Positions 1 to 8,826 of a stretch of 64,000 nucleotides of DNA are shown piece after piece. The stretch covers positions 2,565,001 through 2,629,000 of the forward strand of contig NZ_CP085344.1 in the NCBI RefSeq assembly GCF_020618415.1, in the 5' to 3' direction. The DNA comes from Cupriavidus sp. MP-37 (GTDB taxonomy: Bacteria > Pseudomonadota > Gammaproteobacteria > Burkholderiales > Burkholderiaceae). The position numbers were made by a program, and so were the translations under genes. The notes under the pieces were generated by a model. That model searched no databases. It was not told the DNA's origin and was given only the letters and a program-made list of their open reading frames with translations. Numbering within the stretch: the first letter of the stretch is position 1; every line of letters starts with the position of its first letter.

Positions 1-509
1 CCCACGCCGGTCAGCGGCAGGTTGCACTGCTTCAGGATCTTGATGTCCTCGGTGCCATCCTTCTTCTTGGCGGTGTGTTCCATCAGCACCACCACGCGGC
101 CGACGCCGGCGACGAGGTCCATCGCGCCGCCCATGCCCTTGACCATCTTGCCGGGGATCATCCAGTTGGCCAGGTCGCCCTTCTCGCTGACCTGCATCGC
201 GCCCAGGATGGCCAGGTTGATGTGGCCGCCGCGGATCATCGCGAACGAGTCCGCCGACGAGAAGATCGACGAGCCCGGCAGCGTGGTCACGGTCTGCTTG
301 CCGGCATTGATCATGTCGGCGTCGACCTCTTCCTCGGTCGGGAACGGGCCGATGCCGAGCAGGCCGTTTTCGGATTGCAGCCACACTTCCATACCTTCCG
401 GCACCCAGTTGGCGACCAGCGTCGGCAGCCCGATGCCCAGGTTGACGTAGAAACCGTCCTGCAGCTCGGCCGCGGCGCGCGCGGCCATTTCGTCACGTGT
501 CCATGCCAT
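1..509 (-). CDS. scoB: 3-oxoacid CoA-transferase subunit B (partial, C-terminus off the window)
   Basis: Beta subunit of a succinyl-CoA:3-ketoacid (acetoacetate) CoA-transferase, which moves CoA between an acyl-CoA and a free 3-oxoacid. The reading starts [13 protein letters not shown] and continues to the left edge, giving about 169 of the roughly 210 residues usual for the family. The SENGLLG motif (residues 46-52) carries the glutamate, E47, that forms the covalent acyl/CoA intermediate in this family. Only 12 bases separate it from the upstream alpha subunit, so the two are co-transcribed. The 3-oxoadipate (PcaIJ) form of the same family cannot be excluded from sequence alone, and the missing C-terminus limits discrimination. 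Confidence 0.93.
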   Translation of the reverse strand, partial: MAWTRDEMAARAAAELQDGFYVNLGIGLPTLVANWVPEGMEVWLQSENGLLGIGPFPTEEEVDADMINAGKQTVTTLPGSSIFSSADSFAMIRGGHINLAILGAMQVSEKGDLANWMIPGKMVKGMGGAMDLVAGVGRVVVLMEHTAKKKDGTEDIKILKQCNLPLTGV

Positions 510-521
510 GATGGGATCTCC

Positions 522-1223
522 TTAGCTGGCCGCGCGCACGGTGCGCTGCTCGATGCGTTTCTCGGGGTTGGCGTTGAGCACCAGGCGCTGCACGAAGATG
601 CCGGCCAGGTGGATCTCGTCGGGATCGAGCTCGCCGGTCTCGACGATCTGCTCGACCTCGGCCACGGTGACCTTGCCCGCCATCGCGCACATCGGATTGA
701 AGTTGCGCGCGGTGCGGCGGAACACCAGGTTGCCGGCCTTGTCGGCCTTCCAGGCCTTGACCAGCGCCACGTCGGCGGTCAGCGAACGTTCCATCACGTA
801 CTTTTCGCCGTCGAATTCGCGGATTTCCTTGCCTTCGGCGACGATGGTGCCGACCCCGGTCTTGGTGAAGAACGCCGGGATGCCCGAGCCGCCGGCGCGC
901 AGCTTTTCGGCCAGCGTGCCCTGCGGGGTGAATTCCAGTTCCAGTTCGCCGGCCAGGTACTGTCGCTCGAACTCCTTGTTCTCGCCCACGTAGGACGAGA
1001 TCATCTTCTTGATCTGGCGCGTGGCCAGCAGCAGGCCCAGGCCGAAGCCGTCGACGCCGGCGTTGTTGGAGATGCAGGTCAGCTGCTTGGCGCCGCTGTC
1101 GCGCAGCGCGCCGATCAGCGCCTCGGGGATGCCGCACAGGCCGAAACCGCCCACGGCGATCGTCTGGCCGTCGCGGACGACGCCTGCAAGCGCTTCTGCG
1201 GCGCTGGCGTAGACCTTGTTCAT
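522..1223 (-). CDS. scoA: 3-oxoacid CoA-transferase subunit A
   Basis: Alpha subunit, 233 residues, of the same heteromeric CoA-transferase. The N-terminal [17 protein letters not shown] stretch (about residues 21-37) is the family's glycine-rich CoA-binding motif. A longer frame extends upstream, but the start [11 protein letters not shown] at 1223 is chosen because an AGGAAGGAG ribosome binding site lies just before it and because the extension has no family resemblance. It is first in the scoA-scoB pair and divergent from the PAS-LuxR regulator, which may control it. Expected role: ketone body, acetoacetate or short 3-oxoacid activation. Confidence 0.94.
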   Translation of the reverse strand: MNKVYASAAEALAGVVRDGQTIAVGGFGLCGIPEALIGALRDSGAKQLTCISNNAGVDGFGLGLLLATRQIKKMISSYVGENKEFERQYLAGELELEFTPQGTLAEKLRAGGSGIPAFFTKTGVGTIVAEGKEIREFDGEKYVMERSLTADVALVKAWKADKAGNLVFRRTARNFNPMCAMAGKVTVAEVEQIVETGELDPDEIHLAGIFVQRLVLNANPEKRIEQRTVRAAS

Positions 1224-1404
1224 GCTTCGCTCCTTCCTCGGTAGTCCCTGTCGATCTCCCCGCCGGCGGTTGGTGCGGCGGGCGACGCAGGGAAATTGTA
1301 ACGGTACAATCGGCAACGGGCGGTCGGCCGTCGCCGTCACGCGTCCGACCGACAGCATACGCAAGCACAGCCGGCTACGCCATTACGTAAAAATACATAA
1401 GCAG

Positions 1405-1950
1405 ATGCCCGCCATCGACTACCAGACCGCCTTCCAGCTCGCCCCCGTGGGCCTGGTGCTGTCACGCGAGCGCGTGATCGAGGACTGCAACGAAGAAGTC
1501 TGCCGCATCTTCGGCACCACGCGCGAGGCCCTGCTGGGCCAGTCGTTCCAGGTGCTCTACCCCACCGCCGACGAATTCGAGCGCACCGGCGCGCGCATCG
1601 CGCCAATCATGGGCAAGCGCGGCATGTATTCGGACGAGCGCATCATGAAGCGCGCCGGCGGAGAACTGTTCTGGTGCCACGTCACCGGCCGCGCGCTGGA
1701 CCGTGCCCAGCCGCTCGGCGCCGGCATCTGGACCTTCGAGGACTTGTCGCAGAAACGGCAGGTCACCGCCGAACTGACCGCGCGCGAACGCGAGATCGCG
1801 GCGCAACTGGTGGAAGGCAAGACCAGCAAGCAGATCGGCAAGCTGCTGGCTATCAGCCCGCGCACGGTCGATATCTATCGGGCGCGGCTGATGAAGAAGT
1901 ATGGGGCGAGTACGTCGGTGGATCTGGTGCAGCGGCTGGTGAACCACTGA
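1405..1950 (+). CDS. PAS domain LuxR-type response regulator without receiver domain
   Basis: A 181-residue DNA-binding regulator. Residues about 5-110 form a PAS sensor fold (QLAPVGLVLSRERVIEDCN, then GELFWCHVTGRAL), and residues about 118-175 form a LuxR/GerE helix-turn-helix (LTAREREIAAQLVEGKTSK, SPRTVDIYRARLMKKYG). There is no phosphoacceptor receiver domain, so the signal is probably a ligand or redox state sensed by the PAS domain. The start at 1405 matches where the PAS domain begins; the longer frame upstream reads through the promoter region shared with scoA. It is divergent from scoAB, which makes that operon the first candidate target, but the sequence does not prove this. Confidence 0.85.
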   Translation: MPAIDYQTAFQLAPVGLVLSRERVIEDCNEEVCRIFGTTREALLGQSFQVLYPTADEFERTGARIAPIMGKRGMYSDERIMKRAGGELFWCHVTGRALDRAQPLGAGIWTFEDLSQKRQVTAELTAREREIAAQLVEGKTSKQIGKLLAISPRTVDIYRARLMKKYGASTSVDLVQRLVNH

Positions 1951-2028
1951 CAAACACCAATACCAATAGCAGGGAGATCGGTTTTCGGTGCGCCCAAGCG
2001 GCCCGAGCTGGCCTTAGCAAGGTGTTCT

Positions 2029-2064
2029 CCCTCTCCCCTCACGGGGAGAGGGCCGGGGTGAGGG
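2029..2064. repeat. GC-rich palindromic repeat, copy 1
   Basis: A perfect 10-bp stem CCCTCTCCCC/GGGGAGAGGG with loop TCAC, followed by CCGGGGTGAGGG. It belongs to a hairpin family seen four times in this window. Here it lies downstream of the PAS-LuxR gene and faces copy 2 in inverted orientation, so the pair could act as a bidirectional transcription barrier between convergent genes. Confidence 0.85.
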
Positions 2065-2137
2065 GTGGCTTGACTAGGAGCCAAATCGAGCGAAGCCAAC
2101 GGTGTTAACCCACGACCCTCACCCTTTGACACCCCTG

Positions 2138-2176
2138 CCCTCACCCCCTGCCCCTCTCCCGCAAGCGGGAGAGGGG
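2138..2176. repeat. GC-rich palindromic repeat, copy 2 (inverted)
   Basis: The tail CCCTCACCCC precedes a perfect 12-bp stem CCCCTCTCCCGC/GCGGGAGAGGGG with loop AA. Tail and stem are the reverse complement of the layout in copy 1, making an inverted pair about 75 bases apart. It ends 10 bases from the stop codon of the thioesterase gene on the minus strand. Confidence 0.85.
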
Positions 2177-2185
2177 AGCAAACCA

Positions 2186-2587
2186 TCACCCTTCGATGAT
2201 CTCCCGAATCTCCGCCGGCACCGGCACCGATTTCTCCGCCGCATAGTCGCACCACACCACCTTGGCCCCGCCCTCGGCCCATACCACCTCGGGCAGATCG
2301 GTGCGCCGGATTTCCATGCGCGTCTCGAAACTGGTCCGTCCCAGCTGCCCGGCGTAGACCCGGCACTCGATCTCGCCCGGATAGCGCAGCTGCTTCAGGA
2401 AGGTCATATGCGCATTGATGATGACCGGCCCCTGCCCGTTCGCATCCTTGCCGCCGCGCCCCAGCGACGCGAACCATTCGATGCGGGCCTGCTCCAGATA
2501 CTGGAAATAGACGGTGTTGTTGACATGGCCCATCGCGTCCATGTCGCCCCAGCGGATCGGCATCACCACCGTATAGACGTGTTTCAT
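2186..2587 (-). CDS. Acyl-CoA thioesterase, 4-hydroxybenzoyl-CoA thioesterase (hotdog) family
   Basis: A 133-residue single hotdog-fold thioesterase that hydrolyses acyl- or aroyl-CoA. The segment IRWGDMDAMGHVNNTVYFQY (about residues 11-30) contains the family aspartate D17 followed by GHVNN. The start MKHVYT at 2587 is preferred over one four codons upstream because GGAGG sits five bases before it. It is the last gene behind dctQ-dctM-dctP on the same strand, with a hairpin between dctP and this gene, so expression may be reduced relative to the transporter. The substrate could be related to the organic acid imported by the transporter, which is inference. Confidence 0.88.
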   Translation of the reverse strand: MKHVYTVVMPIRWGDMDAMGHVNNTVYFQYLEQARIEWFASLGRGGKDANGQGPVIINAHMTFLKQLRYPGEIECRVYAGQLGRTSFETRMEIRRTDLPEVVWAEGGAKVVWCDYAAEKSVPVPAEIREIIEG

Positions 2588-2604
2588 CTCAGCCTCCAAT
2601 GCAA

Positions 2605-2630
2605 CAGGCCCGCCAACACTGGCGGGCCTG
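2605..2630 (-). terminator. Hairpin between dctP and thioesterase gene
   Basis: A perfect 11-bp stem CAGGCCCGCCA/TGGCGGGCCTG with loop ACAC begins 9 bases after the dctP stop. No run of T follows on the minus strand, so it is more likely a partial terminator or an mRNA-stabilising stem inside the operon than a complete intrinsic terminator. Confidence 0.6.
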
Positions 2631-2639
2631 CTTCATGAC

Positions 2640-3668
2640 TTAGCGCTTGGCGATCGCGCCTTCGGCCTTGGTGACCAGGTCGGTGCCGATCTGCTTCTTC
2701 CACTTGTCGTAGACCTTGGCGGTGGCCTTGCGGAAGGCGTCGTGCTCGGCCGGGGTCAGGTGCGTGACCTTGACGCCGTGGGCCTCCATGTCCTTCCACG
2801 CGGGCGCGCCGGCCTCGGCCAGGCCCTTGCGGGCCAGCGCGATTTCCTGCTTGCCGGCGTCGATGGCGGCCTGCTTGACGATCTCGCGGTCGGCCGGGGT
2901 CCAGCTTTCCCAGATCTGCTTGTTGACCACGAAGATCAGCGGGTCGGCGACGTAGCCCCAGGTGGTGACGTACTTCTGGCCCACGGTGTAAAGCTTGGCG
3001 GCGGCGAACACCGACTGCGGGTTCTCCTGGCCGTCGACCGCGCCCGAGGCCATCGCCGGCTGCGCGTCGGCCCAGCTCATCTGGGTCGGGTTGGCGCCCA
3101 GCGCGTTGAAGGTCTCGATGTACAGCGGCGAGCCCACCACGCGCAGCTTCAGGCCCTTGAGGTCTTCCGGCTTGCGGATCTCGCGCTTGGAGTTCGACAC
3201 CTCGCGGAAGCCGTTCTCGCCCCACGCCAGCGGCACCACGCCGGCCTTCTCCAGCGTGGCGAAGATCGACTTGCCGACCTCGCCCTGCGTCAGCGCGTCG
3301 AGCGCCTTGTAGTCGGGCATCAGGAACGGCAGCGAGAACAGGTTCAGTTCCTTGACCTGCGGCGACCAGTTGATGGTCGAGCCCACCGCCATGTCGATCA
3401 CGCCCTGGCGGATCGCCGAGAACTCGCGGGTCTGGTCGCCGGCCACCAGCGAGGTGCCCGGGTACAGCTTGATATTGATGCGGCCGTTGGTACGCTGCTT
3501 GACCAGGTCGGCCCAGATCTCGCCGCCCTTGCCCCACGGGAAGGCCGGGCCGAGCACCAGCGACATCTTGTACTCGGACTTGTAGGTCTGGGCCATCGCA
3601 CCGGCGGGGGCGAAGGCGGAAGCGGCCAGGGCTGCGGCCGTTGCAAGCATCAGGGCACGACGTTTCAT
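2640..3668 (-). CDS. dctP: TRAP transporter periplasmic solute-binding protein, DctP family
   Basis: A 342-residue periplasmic receptor for a TRAP transporter. A signal peptide is visible at residues 1-26 (MKRRALMLATAAALAASAFA, ending GAMAQ). Typical DctP features follow: the FSAIRQGVIDMAVG segment, GLKLRVVGSPLYIETFNALGAN, the carboxylate-binding arginine region (LRVVG), and a WTPADREIV helix near the C-terminus. It is the third gene of the dctQ-dctM-dctP operon, 65 bases after dctM. The ligand is probably a carboxylate, as for most of the family; the exact one cannot be read from sequence. Confidence 0.95.
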   Translation of the reverse strand: MKRRALMLATAAALAASAFAPAGAMAQTYKSEYKMSLVLGPAFPWGKGGEIWADLVKQRTNGRINIKLYPGTSLVAGDQTREFSAIRQGVIDMAVGSTINWSPQVKELNLFSLPFLMPDYKALDALTQGEVGKSIFATLEKAGVVPLAWGENGFREVSNSKREIRKPEDLKGLKLRVVGSPLYIETFNALGANPTQMSWADAQPAMASGAVDGQENPQSVFAAAKLYTVGQKYVTTWGYVADPLIFVVNKQIWESWTPADREIVKQAAIDAGKQEIALARKGLAEAGAPAWKDMEAHGVKVTHLTPAEHDAFRKATAKVYDKWKKQIGTDLVTKAEGAIAKR

Positions 3669-3733
3669 TTCATCTCCTCAGGGGAAAAGCGTCAGGTTCT
3701 TGTAGGTGAATGCAAACACGGCATCGACAGCGG

Positions 3734-5038
3734 TCAATAGCCGAGGTACTCCGGCAGCCACGTCGCCAGCGGCGGATAGGCCAGCACCATCAGCATGGCG
3801 ATAAACATCGCCAGCAGCATCCAGATCACCCAGGGCACGGTTTCTTCCATGCGCACGCGGGCGATCCGGCACGACACCATCAGGTTCACGGCCAGCGGCG
3901 GCGTGAACTGGCCCAGCGCCACCTTCAGCGTCAGCACCACGCCGAACCACACCGGGTTCCACTGGAAGGCATTGGCGATCGGCAGCAGCAGCGGCACGAA
4001 GATCAGGAAGATCGAAATGCCGTCGAGGAACATGCCCACCGTCATCAGCAGCAGCACGATCAGCGCCAGCACGCCGTATTCGCCCAGCCCGGAGGTGGCG
4101 ATCGCCTGCGCCAGCGGGTCGATCACGCCCAGCGTCGACAGCGCATAGGCAAAGATGCCGGCCAGCGCCACCACCAGCAGGATCACCGCCGAGGTCTCGG
4201 CCGCTTCCTGGAAGATCGTGAACAGGTCGCGCAGGCCGATGCTGCGGTACACCACCATGCCGACGAACAGGCCATAGACCACCGCCACCACGGCGGCTTC
4301 GGTCGGCGTGAACCAGCCGGCGCGCATGCCGCCCAGGATCAGGAACGGCGCCACCAGGCCCCAAGCGGCCTCGCGCAGGCTTTTCCAGAACGGCGGACGC
4401 GGCAGCGCGGCTTCGGCGGCGCCCATATTGTGCTTGCGCGCCAGCCACACCGCCGGCACGATCAGCGCGATGCCCGCGAGCACACCCGGGATCATGCCGG
4501 CCGCGAACAGCGCCGGCACCGACGCGCCCGGCACCAGCACGCTGTAGATGATGAACGCCACCGACGGCGGGATCAGGATGTCGGTCGCGGCCGCCGCGCC
4601 GACCACCGCCGCGCTGTACGAGCCGGGATAGCCCGCGCGCGACATCGCCGCGATCATCACGCCGCCGACCGCGGCCGCGTTGGCCGGGCCCGAGCCCGAA
4701 ATGCCGCCGAGGAACATCGCCACCAGGATCGCCACCAGCGGCAGCATCCCCGGGCCGCGCCCGACCACGGCGATGGCAAAGGTCACCAGCCGCTGCGCCA
4801 CGCCGGAGCGGTCGAAGATCGAGCCCACCAGCACGAACATCGGGATCGCCAGCAGCGGGTACTTGGCCAGCCCGGCGTAGAAATTCTGCGGCACCGCCAG
4901 CAGGCCGAACATCTGGGTATCGAGATTGGACAGGCCGATCGCGACCAGGCCGCCCAGCCCCAGCGACACGCCGATCGGCACCCCCAGCAGCATCAGGCCG
5001 ATAAAGACCACGAACAGGATGATGGCAACCAGCGTCAT
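3734..5038 (-). CDS. dctM: TRAP transporter large permease subunit, DctM family
   Basis: A 434-residue inner-membrane protein with about a dozen hydrophobic segments, the ion-coupled translocation subunit of a TRAP transporter. Characteristic stretches include LLGVPIGVSLGLGG near the N-terminus, the GGISGSGPANAAAVG loop and the FTPTEAAVVAVVYGLF segment. The start MTLVAIILF at 5038 overlaps the end of dctQ by four bases (ATGA), the usual translational coupling of these two subunits. The longer frame upstream is only the overlap with dctQ. Confidence 0.96.
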   Translation of the reverse strand: MTLVAIILFVVFIGLMLLGVPIGVSLGLGGLVAIGLSNLDTQMFGLLAVPQNFYAGLAKYPLLAIPMFVLVGSIFDRSGVAQRLVTFAIAVVGRGPGMLPLVAILVAMFLGGISGSGPANAAAVGGVMIAAMSRAGYPGSYSAAVVGAAAATDILIPPSVAFIIYSVLVPGASVPALFAAGMIPGVLAGIALIVPAVWLARKHNMGAAEAALPRPPFWKSLREAAWGLVAPFLILGGMRAGWFTPTEAAVVAVVYGLFVGMVVYRSIGLRDLFTIFQEAAETSAVILLVVALAGIFAYALSTLGVIDPLAQAIATSGLGEYGVLALIVLLLMTVGMFLDGISIFLIFVPLLLPIANAFQWNPVWFGVVLTLKVALGQFTPPLAVNLMVSCRIARVRMEETVPWVIWMLLAMFIAMLMVLAYPPLATWLPEYLGY

Positions 5039-5637
5039 TGGGTACGCTCCGTCGCCGACTGGCTCTGTTGATGCAGCGTCTTGAGCGCGCGCACGTTGCG
5101 CAACACCAGGGCCAGCGCGCGCAGCGCGATGCCGGCCGACAGCACCGGCAGCCAGATCGAGTACCACCAGCTCGGCACGCCGATGCCGGGCGAGGTTTCG
5201 CCGAAGGTGTACTCGTCCCACGTAATGCGCGCGCCCAGCACCGCCAGCGCGATGAACATCACCGCCACCGCCAGCGCCGACAGGATCGCCAGGCGCCGCT
5301 GCCGGGCCGCGCTGCCGCGCTCGAAGAAGAATTCGATGCGGATATTGCGGTCGCGCGCCACCGCGGCGCTGCCGGCGACCAGGGCCAGCACGATCATCAG
5401 GAACACCGAGAATTCCTCGGTCCAGGCGAACGACTCGTCGGTGAAATAGCGGACCACCACGTTGGCGAAGGTGATGCCCACCAGCAGCACCATCACGATC
5501 ACGCCAATCCAGTCCTCGAGGCGGGGCGATACGCGGAATTCAGCGTCCTGCGCTTCGTCGGCGGCCTGCGGGATCACCGCGGAATCGACGACGTGTTGCG
5601 GCACGGCGTTGCGCCGTGCCTCGTTTTGTTGCTCCAT
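5035..5637 (-). CDS. dctQ: TRAP transporter small permease subunit, DctQ family
   Basis: A 200-residue membrane protein with four predicted transmembrane helices (about residues 43-62, 82-100, 118-140 and 160-180). It carries the DctQ signature VVRYFTDESFAWTEEFSVFL and the DRNIRIEFFFE cytoplasmic loop. The first 40 residues are a hydrophilic extension. It is the first gene of the TRAP operon and is preceded by GGAGG at suitable spacing. The 266-base region upstream presumably holds the operon promoter; no clear box is assigned. Confidence 0.94.
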   Translation of the reverse strand: MEQQNEARRNAVPQHVVDSAVIPQAADEAQDAEFRVSPRLEDWIGVIVMVLLVGITFANVVVRYFTDESFAWTEEFSVFLMIVLALVAGSAAVARDRNIRIEFFFERGSAARQRRLAILSALAVAVMFIALAVLGARITWDEYTFGETSPGIGVPSWWYSIWLPVLSAGIALRALALVLRNVRALKTLHQQSQSATERTQ

Positions 5638-5903
5638 CTCCCCGGCCTCCGGTCCAGGGCCGCTGGGGCCATGCGGCCACCGCGGCGTTCTCGCTTTGTA
5701 TGTAAAGACTTAATCTGCAGACATGGCGGATTATGCCAAGTCTGGCCTGCCACGCACGAAATTTCTGAAGTTTGACGCATGCTGACGACGGCGCGCCCAA
5801 GGGGACCGGATAAGCCCAGGGTTGGCGGTCGGGTATCCCGCGGCGCTTTTGGCGCGTGGGCGGGATGCGGGGGACGTGTGCCCCCGGCGTCAGCGCACGG
5901 GGC

Positions 5904-6689
5904 TCAGACCATGCCGTCGTCGGCGGTGATGACGGCGCCGTTGATAAACTGCGACTGGTCCGAGGCCAGCAGCAGCAACAGGCCGTCGAGATCTTCCGGC
6001 TTGCCCAGGCGCTTGCGCGGCAGCATCTGGATCAGCTTCTGCCCGGCGTCGGAATCCCAGTGGTGGTGGTTGATATCGGTGTCGATATAGCCGGGGCAGA
6101 TGGCGTTGGAATTGATGCCATGGCGCGCCCATTCCAGCGCCATGGCCTTGGTCATGTGCACCACCGCCGCCTTGCTCATGCAATAGACGCCGATCTGCGA
6201 CAGCACCTTCAGCCCCGCCACCGACGCGATATTGACGATGCGCGCCTGCGGCAGCGGACTGCCGTTGCGCTCGGCGCCCTTGGCGCGCGCAATCATGCGC
6301 TTGGCGACTTCCTGCGCGACAAAAAAGGCGCCGCGGGTATTGGTGTCGAAGACGAAGTCGAAGTCTTCCGGGGCCACGTCGGTCAGCTTCTGCGTGGTCG
6401 ACACGCCCGAGTTGTTGACCAGGATATCGATGGCGCCGGCTTCGGTTTCGGCGTGCGCCACCGCGGCGCGGATGCTGTCGGGATCGGTCACGTCCAGGCG
6501 CACCACATGGGCGCTGCCGCCCTCGGCCTCGATCGCGGCGCGCAGTTCCTTGAGCCGCTCGGTGCGGCGCGAGGCCAGCACCACCTTGGCACCGGCGGCG
6601 GCGAGCACCGTGGCGAAACGCGAGCCCAGCCCGCTCGAGGCGCCGGTCACCAGCGCCACCTTGCCTTCCAGATTGATCGACAAACCCAT
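5904..6689 (-). CDS. Short-chain dehydrogenase/reductase (SDR), NAD(P)-dependent
   Basis: A 261-residue classical SDR. It shows the cofactor motif TGASSGLGSR near residue 16, the NNSG motif, the serine-bearing NIASVAG strand and the catalytic YCMSK pair (YxxxK), plus CPGYIDTDIN after the active site. The start MGLSINLEGKVALVTG at 6689 is chosen over the long upstream extension because AGAGG precedes it and the fold begins there. The gene is divergent from the ETF-ubiquinone oxidoreductase gene, and many SDRs in this setting act on 3-hydroxyacyl-CoA or similar fatty-acid intermediates; that is inference. Confidence 0.93.
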   Translation of the reverse strand: MGLSINLEGKVALVTGASSGLGSRFATVLAAAGAKVVLASRRTERLKELRAAIEAEGGSAHVVRLDVTDPDSIRAAVAHAETEAGAIDILVNNSGVSTTQKLTDVAPEDFDFVFDTNTRGAFFVAQEVAKRMIARAKGAERNGSPLPQARIVNIASVAGLKVLSQIGVYCMSKAAVVHMTKAMALEWARHGINSNAICPGYIDTDINHHHWDSDAGQKLIQMLPRKRLGKPEDLDGLLLLLASDQSQFINGAVITADDGMV

Positions 6690-7041
6690 GATTACCTCTT
6701 GTGCGGGAGCCCCTCTGGCCTCATCAGGAGCAGAAGGCAGCATATCAAAAAAAAGAACGACCGTTCCAAAAAAATCCTTGCCTGTGGGTGGCGAGTCCCG
6801 GACAATGCCGGAGATTCTAAGAACTTGGCCCGCAAAGGGAAAGAGGGAAAACGCGCGATCCGGCCGTGTTCGGATGCCGTTCCAGCGTCGTCCGACCATG
6901 AATCGGCGCCGCTTCACCGCCGCGCCCGCGCGGCTCCCCCGGCGGCCCCCGCGCCGCGCCCGGGCCGGGTTCTCAGCACAACGATCACCGCATTTCCCAC
7001 AATTGCCAGCTAGCAGCAAAGAAACAGAGGGTTAGAGACAA
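6690..7041. promoter_or_regulatory. Divergent control region with candidate operator at 6755-6766
   Basis: A 352-base region without a gene between the divergent SDR and ETF-ubiquinone oxidoreductase genes. At 6755-6766 it holds GAACGACCGTTC, a perfect 5-bp inverted repeat around two central bases, flanked on both sides by A-runs. The symmetry and the flanking metabolic genes suggest a TetR-type operator for fatty-acid or acyl-CoA responsive control. The right half is GC-rich and shows nothing else recognisable. Confidence 0.45.
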
Positions 7042-8730
7042 ATGGATCAGCAACAGCTCCTGGAGCAGTTCGGCCCGCGCGAAGCCATGGAATACGACGT
7101 GGTCATCGTCGGCGGCGGCCCCGCCGGCCTGGCCACGGCCATCCGCCTGAAGCAACTCGCGCAGGAGAAAGGCGCCGACGTCAACGTGTGCGTGCTGGAA
7201 AAGGGCTCCGAGCCCGGCGCCCACATCCTGTCGGGCGCCATCATGGACCCGCGCGCGCTCAACGAACTGATCCCCAACTGGAAAGAGCTGGGCGCGCCGC
7301 TGAACCAGGCCGTGACCGAGGACAAGTTCCTGTTCCTGAACGAGACCGGCTCCAAGGGCACGCCGCCGGCGCTGCTGCCCGAGTGCTTCCACAACGAAGG
7401 CAACTACATCGTCAGCCTGTCGAACTTCGTGCGCTGGCTGGGCCAGCAGGCCGAGGCGCTGGGCGTGGAGATCTTCCCCGGCTTCCCCGCGGCCGAGGTG
7501 CTGTACAACGAAGACGGCTCGGTCAAGGGCGTGGCCACCGGCAACATGGGCATCAACAAGGAAGGCGAGCCGACCGACAACTTCCAGCTCGGCATGGAGC
7601 TGCATGCCAAGTACACCATCTTCGCCGAAGGCGCGCGCGGCCACCTGGGCAAGCAGCTGATCGAAAAGTTCGGCCTGGATGCCGGCAAGGATCCGCAGAG
7701 CTATGGCATCGGCCTGAAGGAACTGTGGGAGATCGACCCGGCCAGGCACAAGCCCGGCCTGGTGGTGCACACCGCCGGCTGGCCGCTCGATCCGGCCACC
7801 TACGGCGGCTCGTTCCTGTACCACATGGAAGACAACAAGGTCGCGGTCGGCTTTGTGGTCGGCCTCGACTACACCAACCCTTGGCTGTCGCCGTTCGAGG
7901 AATTCCAGCGCTTCAAGACCCATCCGGAGATCCGCCAGTACTTCGAAGGCGGCAAGCGCCTGTCGTACGGCGCGCGCGCCATCACCGCCGGCGGCCTGCT
8001 GTCGCTGCCCAAGACCGTGTTCCCGGGCGGCGCGCTGGTCGGCTGCGATGCTGGCTACCTGAACGCCTCGCGCATCAAGGGCAGCCACGCCGCGATCAAG
8101 ACCGGCATGCTCGCCGCCGAGGCCGCTTACGATGCGCTGCAGGCCGGCCGCCAGCACGACGAGCTGAGCGCCTACCCGGCCGCGTTCGAGCAGAGCTGGC
8201 TGTACAAGGAACTGCTGCAGGCCAAGAACTTCAAGCAGTGGTTCAAGAAGGGCCGCACCACCGCCACGCTGATGACCGGCATCGAGCAATGGCTGCTGCC
8301 CAAGCTGGGCGTGCGCAACCCGCCGTGGACCCTGCATCGCGAGAAGCCGGACCACGTCTACCTGAAGCCGGCCGCCGAGTGCCAGAAGATCGAATACCCG
8401 AAGCCGGACGGCAAGCTGACTTTCGACCGCCTCAGCTCGGTCTTCATCAGCAATACCAACCATGAAGAGAACCAGCCGGCGCACCTGACGCTCAAGGACG
8501 CGAGCGTGCCGGTCGACATCAACCTGGACAAGTACGCCGGCCCTGAGTCGCGCTACTGCCCGGCGGGCGTGTATGAGTTCGTGCAGGACGAAACGTCCGG
8601 CAAGGAGCGCCTGCAGATCAACGCGCAGAACTGCGTGCACTGCAAGACCTGCGACATCAAGGACCCGACCCAGAATATTGTGTGGGTGACGCCGGAGGGT
8701 GGTGGCGGGCCGAATTACGTGGGGATGTAA
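7042..8730 (+). CDS. Electron transfer flavoprotein-ubiquinone oxidoreductase
   Basis: A 562-residue membrane-associated iron-sulfur flavoprotein that passes electrons from ETF, reduced by acyl-CoA dehydrogenases, to ubiquinone. The N-terminal FAD dinucleotide motif VVIVGGGPAGLATAIRLKQL starts near residue 18, and GARGHLGKQL and SLPKTVFPGGALVGCDAGYL lie in the FAD/ubiquinone domains. The C-terminal 4Fe-4S cluster ligands are C506, C531, C534 and C537 (CVHCKTC), followed by the family end GGGPNYVGM. It is full length. It is the shared exit route of beta-oxidation and some amino-acid catabolism. Confidence 0.97.
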   Translation: MDQQQLLEQFGPREAMEYDVVIVGGGPAGLATAIRLKQLAQEKGADVNVCVLEKGSEPGAHILSGAIMDPRALNELIPNWKELGAPLNQAVTEDKFLFLNETGSKGTPPALLPECFHNEGNYIVSLSNFVRWLGQQAEALGVEIFPGFPAAEVLYNEDGSVKGVATGNMGINKEGEPTDNFQLGMELHAKYTIFAEGARGHLGKQLIEKFGLDAGKDPQSYGIGLKELWEIDPARHKPGLVVHTAGWPLDPATYGGSFLYHMEDNKVAVGFVVGLDYTNPWLSPFEEFQRFKTHPEIRQYFEGGKRLSYGARAITAGGLLSLPKTVFPGGALVGCDAGYLNASRIKGSHAAIKTGMLAAEAAYDALQAGRQHDELSAYPAAFEQSWLYKELLQAKNFKQWFKKGRTTATLMTGIEQWLLPKLGVRNPPWTLHREKPDHVYLKPAAECQKIEYPKPDGKLTFDRLSSVFISNTNHEENQPAHLTLKDASVPVDINLDKYAGPESRYCPAGVYEFVQDETSGKERLQINAQNCVHCKTCDIKDPTQNIVWVTPEGGGGPNYVGM

Positions 8731-8747
8731 GACACTGCCGGTTTGTT

Positions 8748-8771
8748 CCCTCTCCCGCCTGCGGGAGAGGG
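8748..8771. repeat. GC-rich palindromic repeat, copy 3
   Basis: A perfect 11-bp stem CCCTCTCCCGC/GCGGGAGAGGG with loop CT, 17 bases after the ETF-ubiquinone oxidoreductase stop. It has the same stem as the copies at 2151-2176 and 32472-32495. The GGGGTGAGGG tail seen in the others is absent here. Confidence 0.85.
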
Positions 8772-8795
8772 AGCACACAATCAGTTGTCGAGATG

Positions 8796-8826
8796 ACGGC
8801 ACCGATTTCACGGTGCCGTTTTTCTT
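8796..8826 (+). terminator. Intrinsic terminator of the ETF-ubiquinone oxidoreductase gene
   Basis: A perfect 9-bp stem ACGGCACCG/CGGTGCCGT with a 6-base loop is followed by TTTTCTT on the plus strand. It overlaps the last codons of the convergent lipase foldase gene, whose stop lies in the loop. The minus-strand side has no T-run, so it serves the plus-strand transcript. Confidence 0.85.

Noticed and set aside
5638..5903. An inverted TAATC/GATTA-like element upstream of dctQ
   Set aside because: The arms are short and the spacing is long, so chance is as likely as an operator.
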